Part shown: positions 12,466 through 25,960 of the stretch, one piece after another
Layout of the letters: each line of letters opens with the position of its first letter
Numbering within the stretch: the stretch's first letter is position 1
Assembly: GCF_900496995.4 (NCBI RefSeq)
Contig: NC_044006.1
Coordinates: 46,604,120-46,668,119, forward strand
Length of the DNA: 64,000 nucleotides
Direction of reading: 5' to 3'
Source: Aquila chrysaetos chrysaetos
Taxonomy: Eukaryota > Chordata > Aves > Accipitriformes > Accipitridae
Notes under the pieces: model-generated
The model's database searches: none
Told to the model about the DNA's origin: nothing
Seen by the model: the letters and a program-made list of their open reading frames with translations, nothing else
Made by a program: the position numbers and the translations under genes

Positions 12466-15400
12466 AGTCAGGAAAAAGTAGCTAAGGTACACTGTGGTAA
12501 AAAAGACAGCACATATGTACTCCAAATACCACTATCACAATAAAAAATACAGTGGAAAGGGAAAATGATGTTAAATGACAGAAGATAGGATGACTGTTTT
12601 TAAGACATAGCTGACAATTAAAAGACCATATTTCTGATACTAAGCCTGCCTCTAACTTCCTTACTTTGTCCAATTCAAGTAATTTTTGCTGGGTACAGTT
12701 TTGTCTAATTTGCTTTGTAATTGCTACTGATGAGTCTGAATTAAGTTTAAAGCATGCAAATCACAGTGACCACTACAAAAAATACTGGATTTGATATACG
12801 GTTGGTGTATGCACCAAGGAGGCACAGAGAGTTATTCTTTAGCTATTCTAAAAAGAGCTGGAGTGCAGATGGGTCTGACTGAAAAAAGTATACAAATATA
12901 TCACATGTGTGTTTATGGTCTTCTGTCCTTCTTAAATCAGGTTCTCCACTGGCACTTCATTCTACTCTATTGTTAAATGGGTGTATTAACGGCTACAATA
13001 TTTTGCAAGACTAAAGGCATTAAGTCTTTAGGGGTTCTTTTGTTTGTTTTTTTCCCTAAAAGAAAGTGTTAAGGTCTGTGATGAGAAAGTGCTGCATTGC
13101 AGCAATGGCATGTATATTCATTTAAGAAACATAAGTCCTTCAGTGTTATCTAGTAATCTTTGGGAAGGCCCATAGATTCAAACATGCATTATATTTTGTA
13201 TTCTATACATACAGGCCAAAATGCAGCTCTGTTGGCTCAAGTCCTTATATGATGTTATCTAAAGCGCTGTCTTCATTTCTACTGTAACAGGCAGACTTCT
13301 CTTTAGTTACCAAAACCATATATGTTTTTATGCTCTGCTTCATTTTGAGAATATGCCCCTGTTTATATTTCAAGACCTCTTAGTAAAACACATATGTCCT
13401 TCTCAGACTGGTTACCAAAACGACTTCTTGACAATCTTAGTTACAGACACTTTACGACTGCAACAAAAAGATACTGTTAAAATTGAAAGTTCCTTCAAAT
13501 AGGCAGCCACTTCACAACTCTTTACCTGAAAGCTTTTGTCATTTACATCGTTTGGGCTTTTCTCTGCTTCCTCTTACACTTCTTCTGCCAATGTTTCGTA
13601 TTTGTTAAACTTTCTCCTCTATTTAGACAATTTCTTGAGCTTGGAAACTTTCCAGGGGAAAAAAGGGCTTTCCATGAACTTTGGTAAGTTACTTTATTAA
13701 CAGTGAAAATTTAGTAATTTCATTTCTAAATACAGGGACTATGTGATTTTGTTTGTTTGTTTGTTTGCTTGTTCTGTTTTTACATCCCAGTAAATTATTC
13801 TGCACAGGTTTTGCTCATTTCTGTACAGATTTGGCCTCATACAGAAAGTCTTTAAAGTTTTCATCTATATCATTAGAAAATACTCTGAGGGTGGGAACAT
13901 CTGGAAATAAACTGTGTGACCCACTTTAGCATACTTTGCACAGTGAAAGCTTGTATATTATTTCAGTGGCCCCTGGAGCTGCTGTTCTGGACAGTTTTGC
14001 TCAGCCTGGACCTTGACAGGACTCATCTCTTCTGTCCCTTGCTCCCCCAAAATAAATTCATAACATTGAAGACATGAGGGAGGATTGCAAGCATATTAAC
14101 ATACAGAGCACTTTTGGTTAAAGAATACTTTGCCCAGTATAGCCTGTATTCTTCCATTTCAAGGCTTCTGCCTCCCAGCGCAGCCATGAAGAAATTGCTT
14201 CCTTGTCTCACCAGGAGAGTCATGATGGCAAGTACCTTGCTCGTTACTGCTATGTGGTGTATTAAAGGCATCTGTATTGAATCATTCATTTGTGCAGCAG
14301 TTTGTGCACAGCTCAGTGAATGAAGCAGTGAGCTAATGAATGAACATTCCTACTTAAAACAGACATATATATCTTTCAAGTTGTATTCCTTCATCTCGAT
14401 GGCATAACTCAGCCCATTGGCTCAGTCCAAAGTAAATCCATAACATGTCATAGCTGGACAGACCTCTGATGAGATTCTTTTCAACAAGTTAGCATACTGT
14501 TAAGTCATTATTTTCAAGGTCTCTAACACAGAAGTCCCTTGTTGAACAACTTTGCTTTATTTGGCCCACTGTGTGAAGGCACGTTTGAGTGAGATTTTTA
14601 ATTCCCAATTCATGAATATTATTCCAACACAAATGTAAATCTTTGTAAGCATTGGACTACTACTGTGCATTCTAATAACATATGGAAGATAATACTGTGC
14701 CCATTCTTAATCACTTAATTAAAGTAATTGCTGGAACAACTTTATGTAGTAATATATAGGTCTTTTTTTCTGATAAATTTGTGTGGTTAGAATAATCATA
14801 GGGAGGGAGTTTTGCTGACTTGTCAATGGTGGTGAGTCTTAAAGCAGTAACTTTAGTAACAAGACACTATATTTGCTCCCTGTTGGACAGAGTCTCAAAG
14901 AGGACAGAGTGGAGCAGTGGTGCAAGCTGCTGGCGGGACTTGTCTAGGGATATTCTGGCTCCACGCTGGAGAGGAAACCAAGGAGAGAGTGTCGGTTGGC
15001 TCCCAGAGCCTCCTGGTTAAATCTAACCTGTCATATTTTTAAAACACCCAAGCAACTGCAGGTGTCTTTTGGAGGAAGTTATTGGTTTTAGCATTCTTTT
15101 CCTATTGCTTTCTGGCCATCTCAGTACTTTCTTAAGGTGTTGCCCTTTGTAACAGGAATGTGAACTGTACATGGGCCTAAAGAAAATTAACAGTGACTCA
15201 GAAAATGAAAATTATCTGGAAAAAACACATTCCTCAGGAATACAGTATCATGGAGACTTGATTATTTCTTCTTGTGGAAGGGGCCAAGGTGTTTTATGAT
15301 ACCATACAGTTGTAGCGAGATTGGCCTGTAGCCCAATCGACTAGTCATTCCTTTCTGGTGTGTTTCTGTATTGGACTTACGCTGAAATTCCCACAAGAGA

Positions 15401-17430
15401 TTTGGGTAACTCTCTACAAATGCTTTTGCAGGTAGTGAGTGTTAATATAATTTAAAAAATCTGTTGTTTTCCCACCCCTCTCCTACTCTTCACCTCCCTT
15501 TGTGAAAAAAGTAAATCATTCAGAGGTTGCTTTCAGCAAATACCAGTTTGTTGAATTTACAGGAAGGGCTGCAGCTCCTCTATGCACATGATGCTTTCTA
15601 ACACATCACGGGCATCTTAAATAAAAACCATAAAAAACACACATGAAAATAAACAAATTCCTTCCCTCCCAAAATATCCACACAGGAAAATCCTATGTAG
15701 CTGAGTATGCTAAATACAACGCTACCAGTAGCTTGTGTACCAAATTATGCTCACTGAATTGTGGATATCCTTTTTGAAAATGAGGGGCATAAGACTCCTT
15801 CTTTCTTCTACCAGTACAAACTGAAAAAACCAGACATATTTAGATGTCAGCTGCCTAAGGAAATGTCACTTACCAATGTTTAGGATGATAGATTGCGTCC
15901 TTTAGATATACCATTCCCTCTCCTTCCTCTCCAAGGAGATCCATTCTCAATTTTTTTACCCTTAAAACCTGAAAGAATCATAACAAAAGCTTCTCACTTA
16001 ATTCATCACTTCCACTTCCTCCATTTTGTGAGCATTTACATAGAATAAAATGTGGTGCTGATGGCACTCTGCTCTTTGCCCACATGTGAGCTTAGGAGGA
16101 GCTACACTGGTCAAACAAGCGGAACTGCTTTTCTAAAAATTTAAAAAAATAAAACCCTGTCTCAACTGCTCCTAAAATACCTATATGAATAGGAGTTTGT
16201 TCCTCTCTTCCACATAGAAAATTACTTCTGAAGTGTTATAACAAGTTTAGGATTATCAGCATTCAAAGATAAATGAGACTGGGAAAAATGAGAAGTCTAA
16301 ACCGACAACTTCCTATACTCTCACAATAACGATTAAAAGGGCTGGAATTTTAAAAATTTTTCACAAACCTACAAAAATGGGCATTGGGAATCATGTTACG
16401 GCCAAGATGGAGTGGAGAGCTGTGAAGACGGCTCAAGCCGAGCTTGCCCAGCTCCGAGCCACAGTAATAAAACCTGTGACTGAGGTGTCTCCTGCAGAGC
16501 TGGTGCTCTCCGGTGCACTGCACGGCAGCCAGGCTCGTTACACTGGGGTGCAGCACCAGCCCCAGGGTATTATTTGCTGTGTGCAGTGTCAGGAGATTTG
16601 GAAGGTAAGCCTTTCGAGGCCTTCAGTCTTAAAAGCACTGTTATTGCCACTTCAGTGTCAGCTATACTCAGTGTGGAGTAGACTCAGGACATACACACTT
16701 TCTTGCTATAGTCTATGAGTACTCTCCATAACAGAAATATATCTCTGAGACATCTGAGTTGCGTCTGAGTAGCCTGGGGGTGCAGCATTATGGAAATGAG
16801 CTAACACTGCTTCTGGATTTGAAGTGGCCATACAAGTAATATATCAGTGTTTGCCTGAAATATGCCTGAGCTAACTACTCTTCTGGATCCAAACATACCA
16901 GCCCTGGTCTGTCTGTGTCTATGCAGACAATAACTGCCTTCGGATAGTGGTGTACTCTTATGGACACTTTGGACATATATAAGGAGTCAGTCAGGAACCT
17001 TTCATTCATCATCTTGTACAGAGAAGAGGAAAAACAAACCCACCTTAACTCTTCATTGCTCTTTTCTTTTTTAACCTTGGTGTTATACCTTCAGTCAAGT
17101 TTCCTCACATTCTGTGTTCTCTACTGAGTGCAGCAGTGTCATCCAGAGAGAGTAGGAAAGCTTCTGAGATTAGGCACTGCCCAGGGAGAAACGGTACTGG
17201 ATCCTACCAGAGATTCTGCAGGCCAGTAACACACGACTGAAAATGGACAGCAACAGATAGATGTTAAAGGAAAAGTGAAGGAAAAAACCCAAACCAACAA
17301 GCAAATATTTGATATTTCCCTAAATGACACCATCTCCAACAGTTTGTGGCTCAGGAACTTTTTCATCCAAAGTGTTGTCTTATGCTTAATAGTCACTGGT
17401 TGTTGCCATGAGTTTAGCTGGTGACCTTGG
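12466..17430. other. Intergenic, no gene seen
   Basis: Unique AT-rich sequence with one (TTTG)5 repeat. A 113-codon + strand frame at 16377-16718 has slightly higher GC but no recognisable domain. A TATATAAGGAG motif near 16977 looks promoter-like, but it has no associated gene or LTR structure that I could define. Confidence 0.65.
13748..13767 (+). repeat. (TTTG)5 microsatellite
   Basis: Five TTTG units followed by an imperfect sixth. Confidence 0.9.
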
Positions 17431-18040
17431 CAAACTTACAGCATCCACAACTTCTGTTGTTCCATTTGTATGAAGAACTACCTCTCATTGATCATTTTGG
17501 AGCTGGTACCTGCTACCTTCATTTAATTCCCACTAGTTCCTAAAGTGGAGGAGAAAAAGTGGTTCCTTATTTACCCTTTTCACACCATTCATGATTCCAT
17601 AGATGTCTATCCTGCTGCTTCTTTGTTCTGGGACCTCCTTCTAATTTGAAAATTAACCATTTAGTTCTGTCTTGTCCCTTTAACAAATTAAGATATGAAG
17701 ACCTTCTCACTTATCACAGGGCTGTTTAGGTTTTTTAAGAGGTTTTAGTGAAAGATCTTGTCAAAAAACAAATAAGTGTTATCTTTGTCCTTATATTTTT
17801 TTAAGGAATTACCTATGTCATTTAAGTTTATTTATCCAACAGTTTTACTGTTTATTATAGCTTTAACTCATTTTCCTGCTACAAAATCAGCTTATTGACC
17901 TGCACTTCCACAGATCTGTTATTTCTAGGTATTTGGTATCACATCAGCTGCTGCCTTGTCCACCAGTAACAAAGGCATTTTTAAGAGGGGGCATTGAAGA
18001 GGGCTAATACAGGTTTAACTTCTGTTAATATGTTGAAAAG
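17430..18040 (-). mobile_element. Decayed CR1-lineage LINE fragment, - strand
   Basis: The + strand text at 17555-17620 (ending CACACCATTCATGATTCCA) is the reverse of the 3' part of an old CR1-type LINE that I recognise from sauropsid genomes. The match weakens but continues to about 18040. No intact frame remains. Both ends are approximate, and the family is assigned from memory rather than by alignment. Confidence 0.5.
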
Positions 18041-20940
18041 GGAATCGAACACACTTCTCACCTGGCATGAATGGCAGCCCTGATTCTGAGTAAAATTAAG
18101 CGTGTGGGTCCTCCTTCAGTTTGGTGAATCATACCCTTTGTTTCTTCAGCTTTTTGTACATATCCATGAAAATAAACTATTTTGCATCAATGGAATGCTG
18201 TGTACATTGCATCACATCGGGCAAGAGAAAACAAAAAAATGTATTTTGGTTCAACCAGAATCTGTTGTGGTTTTCAGGGGTTTTTTTTCTGGTTTGTCTT
18301 GAAAAAATAAAATCTCTATTTGCACAGCATAACTACTTTCCAGGAAACAGATTACAACATTTGATTCCACTCTGAATATGTACTAAGTTTTGATGTTTTT
18401 TTTCTTTAAACTAAATACAATGTCTCAGTTCATACATCTGTGAGATCAAAAATGCATAGTTCCAAAGCACTGGGTAGGAAATCTATCAAAAAAAAGCCCA
18501 GGTGTCTGAGGAACAGTTTGACAAGCAGAGAGACAAAAGGAACACAAGGAAAGGAACAATGTTAGAGAAGTGTGAAGACAAAGGGTCTGGAGGCAAGGTT
18601 CGTGCTCGGTATCATAGGGGGAATAGAAACTCCAGTGGTGTCAGCTTTCTCTCTGTAATGCATCTCTGTCTCAATTCATGCTAAATAGATTGGCATGTAC
18701 TGCTGACAGCCTATTATTTTACAACCCATGTGCTTTTTTATATATTTAGTTAATAGTACAGTTCAATCCCTTAGCTAGATTATCGATGGGATGTAGTGAC
18801 AATCCACGTATTTATAGATTTGTTTTATGGTAGTGTAACAGTGAGAGAAGTGTTGTCTTTTCTAGGGACTCTTGTGACAGCAGTATTCCTCGAATGGACT
18901 GGAAACAATTGGCCTCTCTTCTGCTACCAAGAGCTGTTTGGAGATTAGTCAGCAGAGCCTAGAGAGTGGCTCAATCTTATAGAAAGTAGATATCTACCAT
19001 AAGTTGGATGAGTTGTGCTTCAAAGCGCCTGCATTGCCAACTGTAAGTTTGCATGTTGTCATTAAGGCTACAAATGGCTTAAGTTACGTGAGATAAATCT
19101 CAGTTCAGGATGCCTAATCTTTTCACCACTAAAGCTACTGTGTTATTTAGCCATCACAACAATACCTAGTTCTACTTCTGAGAACAGAAATATTTCAGGA
19201 AAAATTTAATAAATTCCCAAATGGGCTTTATTTACAGTTTGTCTAGCTTCTGTAATATTGCTTTTGCTAGATTTAAGACAGAGGAAGTTGGCAAACTTTG
19301 TATCTATCCCCCATAACAGCACTTATCATGAGAGGACAACAGCAAAAGCCAGTCCATCCAACTTGTCATTTGCAACGTCTCACTTCCAAACACCGCTTCA
19401 CATCACCCCCCCAGCATATCAAGAACAGCACATCAGGAATATCCAAGGGCATGTTTAGGTGGCAGGCACCACCTGAGGCTTGTTTAAGCTGGGGGTCATA
19501 TGTTTTGTTGTATGAAGGAGGTAGTACTAATAGCTTGCCCATGTGTACATTTTCTACCAGAAAGGGCGGTTTGCCAATCTCTAGGCCTTGCTTAATACAT
19601 TATCTTTCTGTCCTACACAGCTTTTTCTTCAGTGTAAATTCCCCGTACTTCTCCAGAATTACCTCCCGACCTGCAGCCAGCCGAAAGGGCAGTAACGCAT
19701 GTGGCAGCTGCAGACTTTGCCTGCTGAACTCACAGGTTTCCACCCTTTCCACAGAGTGGTGCAAGAGCAGAGTTCCCACAGGGCTGAGAAGTGGGCTAAC
19801 CAGAGTGATAGGACCTAGCCATATCAGCATAACTTTCCTGGATTTTAAAATAGATTTCTCTCAAACAAATATAAATCCTGCTATACGAGGCCTGGCTACA
19901 GGTTCAGTGGCTTGTTTTGCTTTAACTAATCAATGAGGGTCGTACCGAAATAAATTTAGTTTTAGCACAGCTCAAAGTCTATCCCAGAAAAAGTTTTCTG
20001 TTTGTTTGGTTTTAAATCAGTTTAGTTAAATAAATTGACAATTATACATGGTACAGAGAAGCTATAGCTTTTAAGTTTTATGAAAGGATAGTAAGTTGCA
20101 GGTCTTAAGTTTCTGACAACAATATTGAAAATATGATTTATGATCAAAGTTTTACTAATGTGCCTATATCCAGCTGTTGAAAAATGCTGAAAACTTTTCC
20201 AGCCAAAGCCTTATGGATACCTTCATTCCATGGCTGCTTTTTTTGTCCATACTTTTTTTCCAAGATGCAGTATAATTCCACATTTTAGCCAAAGACTCCA
20301 GTCTCTTGCTATGTAGACTGTCAGTTGATCCTTTGTCTTCCTGCTTTTCTGCAGCATGCCAACACTACTTCTTGCTCTCCAGCTTTCTTCTGGAGAGCAA
20401 TTTAATTGTATTTGAATGCCTGGTCCCTGGACTGTTCTGTGGAGCCAGGTACCTGATGATCAGGAAGCCAATCTTTGGAGTCCAAGATTGCAGCAGGAAG
20501 CTGCTGGAACCGGCTAACCAAATAGCTGTTAAAAACCAGAGCAGCAGCAGGGGCTGATAAAGATGAGCTGTAAAAGACTGTCTTCAAATTCTCCCTCCTG
20601 TGGAGGGAAGTAAGTGCCAACCCTGGCTACCTGGAAAATCTCACGAGACCCCAGTTCTACATGGATTATATTTTTTTAAATTAAAATGTAGTTGCTTGTG
20701 GCGTCTGAGTGCTCCCCCATCCAAGAGAGTACATGGGGCTTCTTTGCAGCTTTCCTTCTGCTCCCACTGAAATCAGCTGAAAATCACAGTTGATCTGGGT
20801 GGAAACAGAATCTACACAAAGTTCAACTGGCTTTTCAGCTGAAAGCTCACAAGGATCTTATCACTGATCAAAAATTCCTTGCCGTCTTATGCAGAACTTT
20901 CTATTAACTGTATAAGCTGTATTTTTCCACACTAGCATAT
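18040..20940. other. Intergenic, no confirmed gene
   Basis: It contains the longest frame outside the GC islands and MEOX2: + strand, ATG at 19328, stop after 19936, about 202 codons. It is not recognisable, is not flanked by obvious splice sites of a known gene, and is of a length that can occur by chance in this much DNA. Confidence 0.6.
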
Positions 20941-20941
20941 G

Positions 20942-21180
20942 TTCACAGAAATATTAGAACTGCCATACCTAATCAGACCAGTGGTCCATCTAGGCTAGTA
21001 TCCTTGGCTCCAGGTGCCTCAGAGGAAGGTGCAAGAAAATTCGTAATATCGTAACCCAGGGGAAGTATCTTCCTAATCTTTGGCAGTTTTTGGCTAGCTA
21101 TTGCCCTGAGCAGGAGTGTTTATATTCCTTATACACTTTTATCCTATCTAAGTGTCATCTATCATGTATGTGCTATTGTT
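20942..21180. repeat. Dispersed sauropsid repeat (family not assigned)
   Basis: The sequence reading AACTGCCATACCTAATCAGA, CCAGTGGTCCATCTAGGCTA, CAGAGGAAGGTGCAAGAAA and GCTAGCTATTGCCCTGAGCA follows a repeat that I know from many turtle, crocodile and bird sequences. I cannot name the family with confidence. It is diverged and non-coding. Confidence 0.55.
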
Positions 21181-23797
21181 TGAACTATTCTCTACAGGTT
21201 TAGGCATAAAGGTCACAATAGGACAGAGGTCATAAGTCACAGTAGATCAAAAGTCATAGCGTGTCAAATGTTGTAATATAATTCATGCTCATGTATACAG
21301 CACATATATAAAGTGATAGCTCATGCTAAGGCATTGCCTCACATTGCTCTTACAGCTACAGCTCCCCTAAGAGCGTTATAATATGCTATTGACTTTCTTG
21401 TGGATTCATCGTGCTGTGAATTATTTCTGGCCAGTGGAATGCATGGAGTTACCTTTTGGGTATTACTTAAGCAGGCGTCTTGTGATTTTGCCAGAGATCT
21501 TTTTTGCAGGAGTCAAGGTGTGTATTGTTTCCCTAGATTTAAAAAAAAAAAAAAAAAAAGAAAAAAAGAAAAAAAGAAAAGAAAAAAAAGGGAAAGAAAC
21601 TGAAGATTTACACTTTGGCTTAAAGATATATTGGGTATATGAAAACAGCTCTTTTTTTTTCTCTCCCATAAAAGAACTGATCCCATGGTCTCAGCAGGGA
21701 TATGTACGTGAAGCCATATTCAATAAACCTTAGGTGCCACAATTTTTCTCTATTTCCTCTTAAACCGAAGAATAGACAACTGCCACATATCCTTTTGTCC
21801 CCAGCATTCAATCTTTTTAATTTCCTACTTGCAGTTACTCACTTTTTTTTTTTTGCTCCTTCTTTCTTCTGTTCCTCTTGGAACAAAAAAGAGATAAGGA
21901 ATAAAACAAAAAGCACTGTAAATGATCCTCTTCCTAAGGACGCTTTACTCCTTCTAACTGTTTGACTTTTCACCCTTTGGGTGCTTAGTGGAAAAGCCAT
22001 TACTTGCTTGCTGAGGAAAAAGCATTTAATGAATCACAAAATCATTCAATTATTCTTAAAAACACTTCACATCACACATCTTTTTCCAAGTAAAGTGTGC
22101 ATTTTTCACATTTAAATGGTGCATAACTGCCTCATACAATGTGTCCCTAGAGTTAGAGACATTTTAACAGAGGGGTTCCAGGAGTATACACAGCATTTTG
22201 ATATATATTAGCATTAAAGACCTTGCATTAAAGATGCAGAATTTCCTCTTCTCTCTTCACTGTCTTTCAACAATATTTATGCAAAGTTGCCTTTCTGCTG
22301 TTGTGAAACGTCTAGCTTTGTACTGAGCTGAGATCCACACACTTTGCTTACTTCAGTGTGCTGCTGTACCACACGATAAAAATGAAGTATATAGTAAAGC
22401 TATTAGTTAATATGAGGCAGCAAAGCGTTTAGAATGTTTTTTAAATAAAATCACCATTTATTTAGGAAGGGAAGTAAGAGACTTCCTTAGAAAAAGACAT
22501 TATTTTCAATCGTTATTGAGCCTGATGCTGATCTCTCACCACTTTTTCTGTGCTTTTATAAGAGAAGTGCTTTCTGCAGACTGTGGTAGCTGCCATTTCC
22601 TACACAACTTTTTCTTTTTATTTTTTTTCCCCTCTGAGGTTTTTTCTTAATGGAGTTACATTGTAAAATGTTCTTTTCTGTATTTTATGAAAACGTATGT
22701 GCTTTACCTAGCAGAATCAGGTGGCCGACTTGGTTTGTAAAACCAACTTGAAGGCTGCACTTTTGCCAGGGCAAATGGGAATTGGTCTGTTTATTTGAAT
22801 GCCAGTAGATGAACTGTACCAGCTAAGGAGCTGGCCTTGAATTTGTAAACTTTCCTGCACTTTTATATCCCTGTAATTTAAACAAGTAATTTTTTCCATA
22901 GCAATGATTTTTTTTTTTTAAATTTAATAGGAAAGAGTGGTATTTATACAACAGCTTTAGGCTAACTTAGCTATCTAACTTAGGCACAGTTTTAAGAACT
23001 AAACCTAAGTGTTTGTGCTTCCCTGCATATCTGGCAGAGAGACAGAGGTGCCGGGGGGCTGTAGGCAAGGGGGGGGCAGCCACAATTCAAAGCACCTAAA
23101 TCAGATGCCTGAAGTAGACAGTGTGAATAACCCTCTACATGACTGGAATTATTGGACCACATTAGAGAGAGAGAAAAAAAGTGAGGCTGGCATATGGTGA
23201 GTGTCCTACATATGGTATGTTGTTTATATGTGTTTTTTCCGTTAGCATTTCTCTTTCCTTTGTTGCTCCACCTCCTCCTGCAGTCTTTCCTAACGACAAT
23301 GTTGATTCAGAAACTTTTGTGGTTGAAGGAAAGTTTTCGGACCTATGCTACTCTCAAGAGCACAAAAGTCAGGCGAAATGAGTTAGCTCTCTCTCTCCTG
23401 TATTCTGCCTCACTTACACAGGGCTCTGTGTTTTTGGCATAATTTTCTATTTCCTTTTATTTCTCTGGAGCCGATAAGGTGTGTGTGGGTTAAAATCACT
23501 TTGCCATAAAATTTACCGCATTTCACCCCTCAAGACAGAGTTTTATACTCACTCAAATATCAATACATTTTGCAATAATTAGAAAGGATAGGCGTCAATA
23601 CGATAGACACACGCTCTTCGTACTCTATTAATTCCTTCAGTCCAGTCAAATCCTGGTGTTATCCAATGTAGCTTCAGGGGGAAGCTCCCTTGTGCTGCAA
23701 AAAGCAGGCTCCACCTGGTTCCGATTAACTTTGCACTGGTTGGATCTGCCCAGTGATGGCGTAAGAAAATACGGAGCAGAGAAGCCTGCAATTGAAG
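21180..23797. other. Intergenic, no gene seen
   Basis: AT-rich sequence with the A-rich block at 21541-21595 and other T-rich runs. G-runs lie near 23050-23075. No coding or RNA signal was found. Confidence 0.65.
21541..21595 (+). repeat. A-rich simple repeat
   Basis: A19 followed by A-runs broken by single G residues. It could be the poly-A remnant of a processed retro-insertion, but no recognisable source sequence precedes it. The lysine-rich frame across it is an artefact. Confidence 0.9.
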
Positions 23798-25960
23798 CCG
23801 TAGATTCATGGCCTATAAAACTAAAAGGCTATTATGGTCATCTACTCAGTCTACCCCCCCTGTGTAAGGGGCACCAGAACTTTTCTGAATTACCCTTTTT
23901 TGTGTGTGTGTGTGTGTGATTTTAATGCAGAAAAGCATTCGATCTTGATTTAAACTTTCCAGTGTGTTTCTCCAACTACATCTTCTTACCACTGGCTTCT
24001 GTTATACCTTTGTCACAGGACTGAAAACTCTAGTGTTATCAAATTTCTGTTTCTCACATAGTTATTTATAAGCTGTGATCAAGTAGCCTTTTAAATGTCT
24101 CTCTGATAACCTAAATAGATTGAGCTCCTTGAATCTTTCATTACAAGGAATGTTTTCCAATCCTTTCATCGTTCTTGTTGCTTTCCTCTGAACCTTTTCC
24201 AATTTTTCAACAATCTCTCTTGAATTGTGGACACAGTGTTTCCAGAATTGGTTGCATCCGTGCCAAGGACAGAGGTAACACAACCATATTATATATTTCT
24301 CTGGTGATGTGCCCATGGGTTGTATCAGATCCGTGTCTACCCTCTTGTACTCACAGCTCTTCCCTGCTGATTATCTGCTCCACAGGTTTTTTCAGACTGA
24401 CTTCAATCTGTGGGCAGGGTCCCTACCTTGCAGCAGTGACATATAGTCTTTGTTATTAGAGCAGTGTCTTATGATTGTCTGGACCGAAATTTACAGTTGG
24501 TTTAACTGTGGCCAGTTTCCTGAGTAATCTGGGTTCCACAGTGACTTGGCTTGCTCTATATTTACTAATCTTCCAATCATTTCAAATGCAAACTTTCTAA
24601 ATATGTTTTGTTATCATTGATGAAAGAGTCACAGATAGAAAAAAAGCATCACAGGGCCATGCATTTGTGGGTCACCGTTAAACACCACTGATTATTTTTC
24701 CCCACATACTATATGCTTGAGACTGAGATTTGACTCTATTTAATAGGTACAATATTGATTTTAATAATTTTTTCTTCATCAAAATATTATGATTAACAAC
24801 TAAAAGACTTTCTAAAATTCCTCTGCATGTTTAATATTACTAAAATTACCTTTATCCTACCAAATATATACTCTTATTAAACGATATCTAGTTAGCTTTG
24901 GCAAGATAATTTTCCATGAACTTCTGTTCTCACTGCTTTGATTAAAATGAACTAATATTCCTAGAAGCCATTCCTTGTTTTGCTTGAGATCAATGTGAGG
25001 TTGAAATGCCTGTAGACATTTAGGTCATCACATTTATTCTTTTTAACTATTCACAAAAATTTTTGCATAGTTCTCTTGAACCTCCCTACTTCTCCAAGAC
25101 GTACTAAAAATCCTTACTAACCGTGCAGACAGGTTCTCTGCCAAATGTATTAAAATACCTCCATGCAAATTATTCAGGTCTACTGATTTTAAAAATGTCT
25201 GGTTTTATTAGCTGCTATTTAACGTTCTCCTGCACTACTACTGAAATAGAGCTTCATCATAATCATCTGATATGAATACATCACTTGACTTTTTCCCAAA
25301 ATACAGAAGAAAAGCATTTGAGAATGCCGTTTTTTTAAAAATGTTATTACAAAAAAGTCTTAGTAATTTCCATTTAATAATGGAGCAAGGCAATTGTTAG
25401 GATTTTTTGTTCATAATATAATTTATAAATGTCTTCATATTGTCCTTATCTCTGTTTTCTCTTTGTGACCTTTGGCTTTCTTTAAAAATGCTCTATAATT
25501 CCCAACTTCTAATTTACATTAATTGCTACATTTTTCTCTGCTCCTCCCTTTTGTTGTTTTTTTTTTTTCGTAGCTGCCTTCACATATGAAGTAATTTTAT
25601 TATTTTCAACAAATGCGTAGGAAGTTTTTCCTTCATTGTGACTTTTTTGATCTGTCCTTTACAGTACCTTTAGCAGATCGAATTTGTCAACCAATTTTTT
25701 CCTTTAATACTTTCTCCAAATAACTCATTCACACTCACTGTCAACTTTGTAAAAGCTGACTGTCTTATACCAACAAATATAAATATTGGATTTTAATTCA
25801 TTTGCTCATAACAAATATAATCAAGTTGTAGCTATGTGCACATAAGCAATTAATTTTTAATTCTCTCATTCCTCTGTCACACCAAAGTCTAGTAGAGAAT
25901 TCCTCCGTGTTGGACGCAGTTAGGGAAATTGCCATTTTTTATTTGTTTAATGTAGCTGAT
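23798..25960 (-). mobile_element. Decayed CR1-lineage LINE, - strand, about 2.1 kb
   Basis: A long ancient copy read on the - strand. Its 3' terminus is at about 23798-23880 and its 3' UTR runs to about 24060. A clear C-terminal ORF2 segment lies at 24062-24316 (EIVEKLEKVQRKATRTMKGL, then ERFKELNLFRLSERHLKGYL), homologous to the QRRATKxxKGLExxxYEERLREL...RRLRGDLI region of CR1 reverse transcriptases. Further 5', weaker remains of the RT N-terminus are seen near 25130-25200 (LDxxKSxGPD region) and of the endonuclease-RT linker near 25290-25330. The rest to about 25960 is very AT-rich and matches the family only in patches. A (TG)9 repeat at 23901-23918 has grown in its 3' UTR. It is inactive, with many stops. 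Confidence 0.8.

Noticed and set aside
16930-17030. Possible LTR or promoter around TATATAAGGAG
   Set aside because: No terminal repeat pair, primer-binding site or target duplication could be defined. One TATA-like motif is expected by chance in AT-rich DNA.
21383-21733. Lysine-rich frames over the A-rich block
   Set aside because: The Lys run is the translation of a simple A-rich repeat.
24062-24316. 84-codon - strand frame as a host gene
   Set aside because: Its sequence matches the C-terminal part of CR1-type reverse transcriptase, so it belongs to the decayed LINE.
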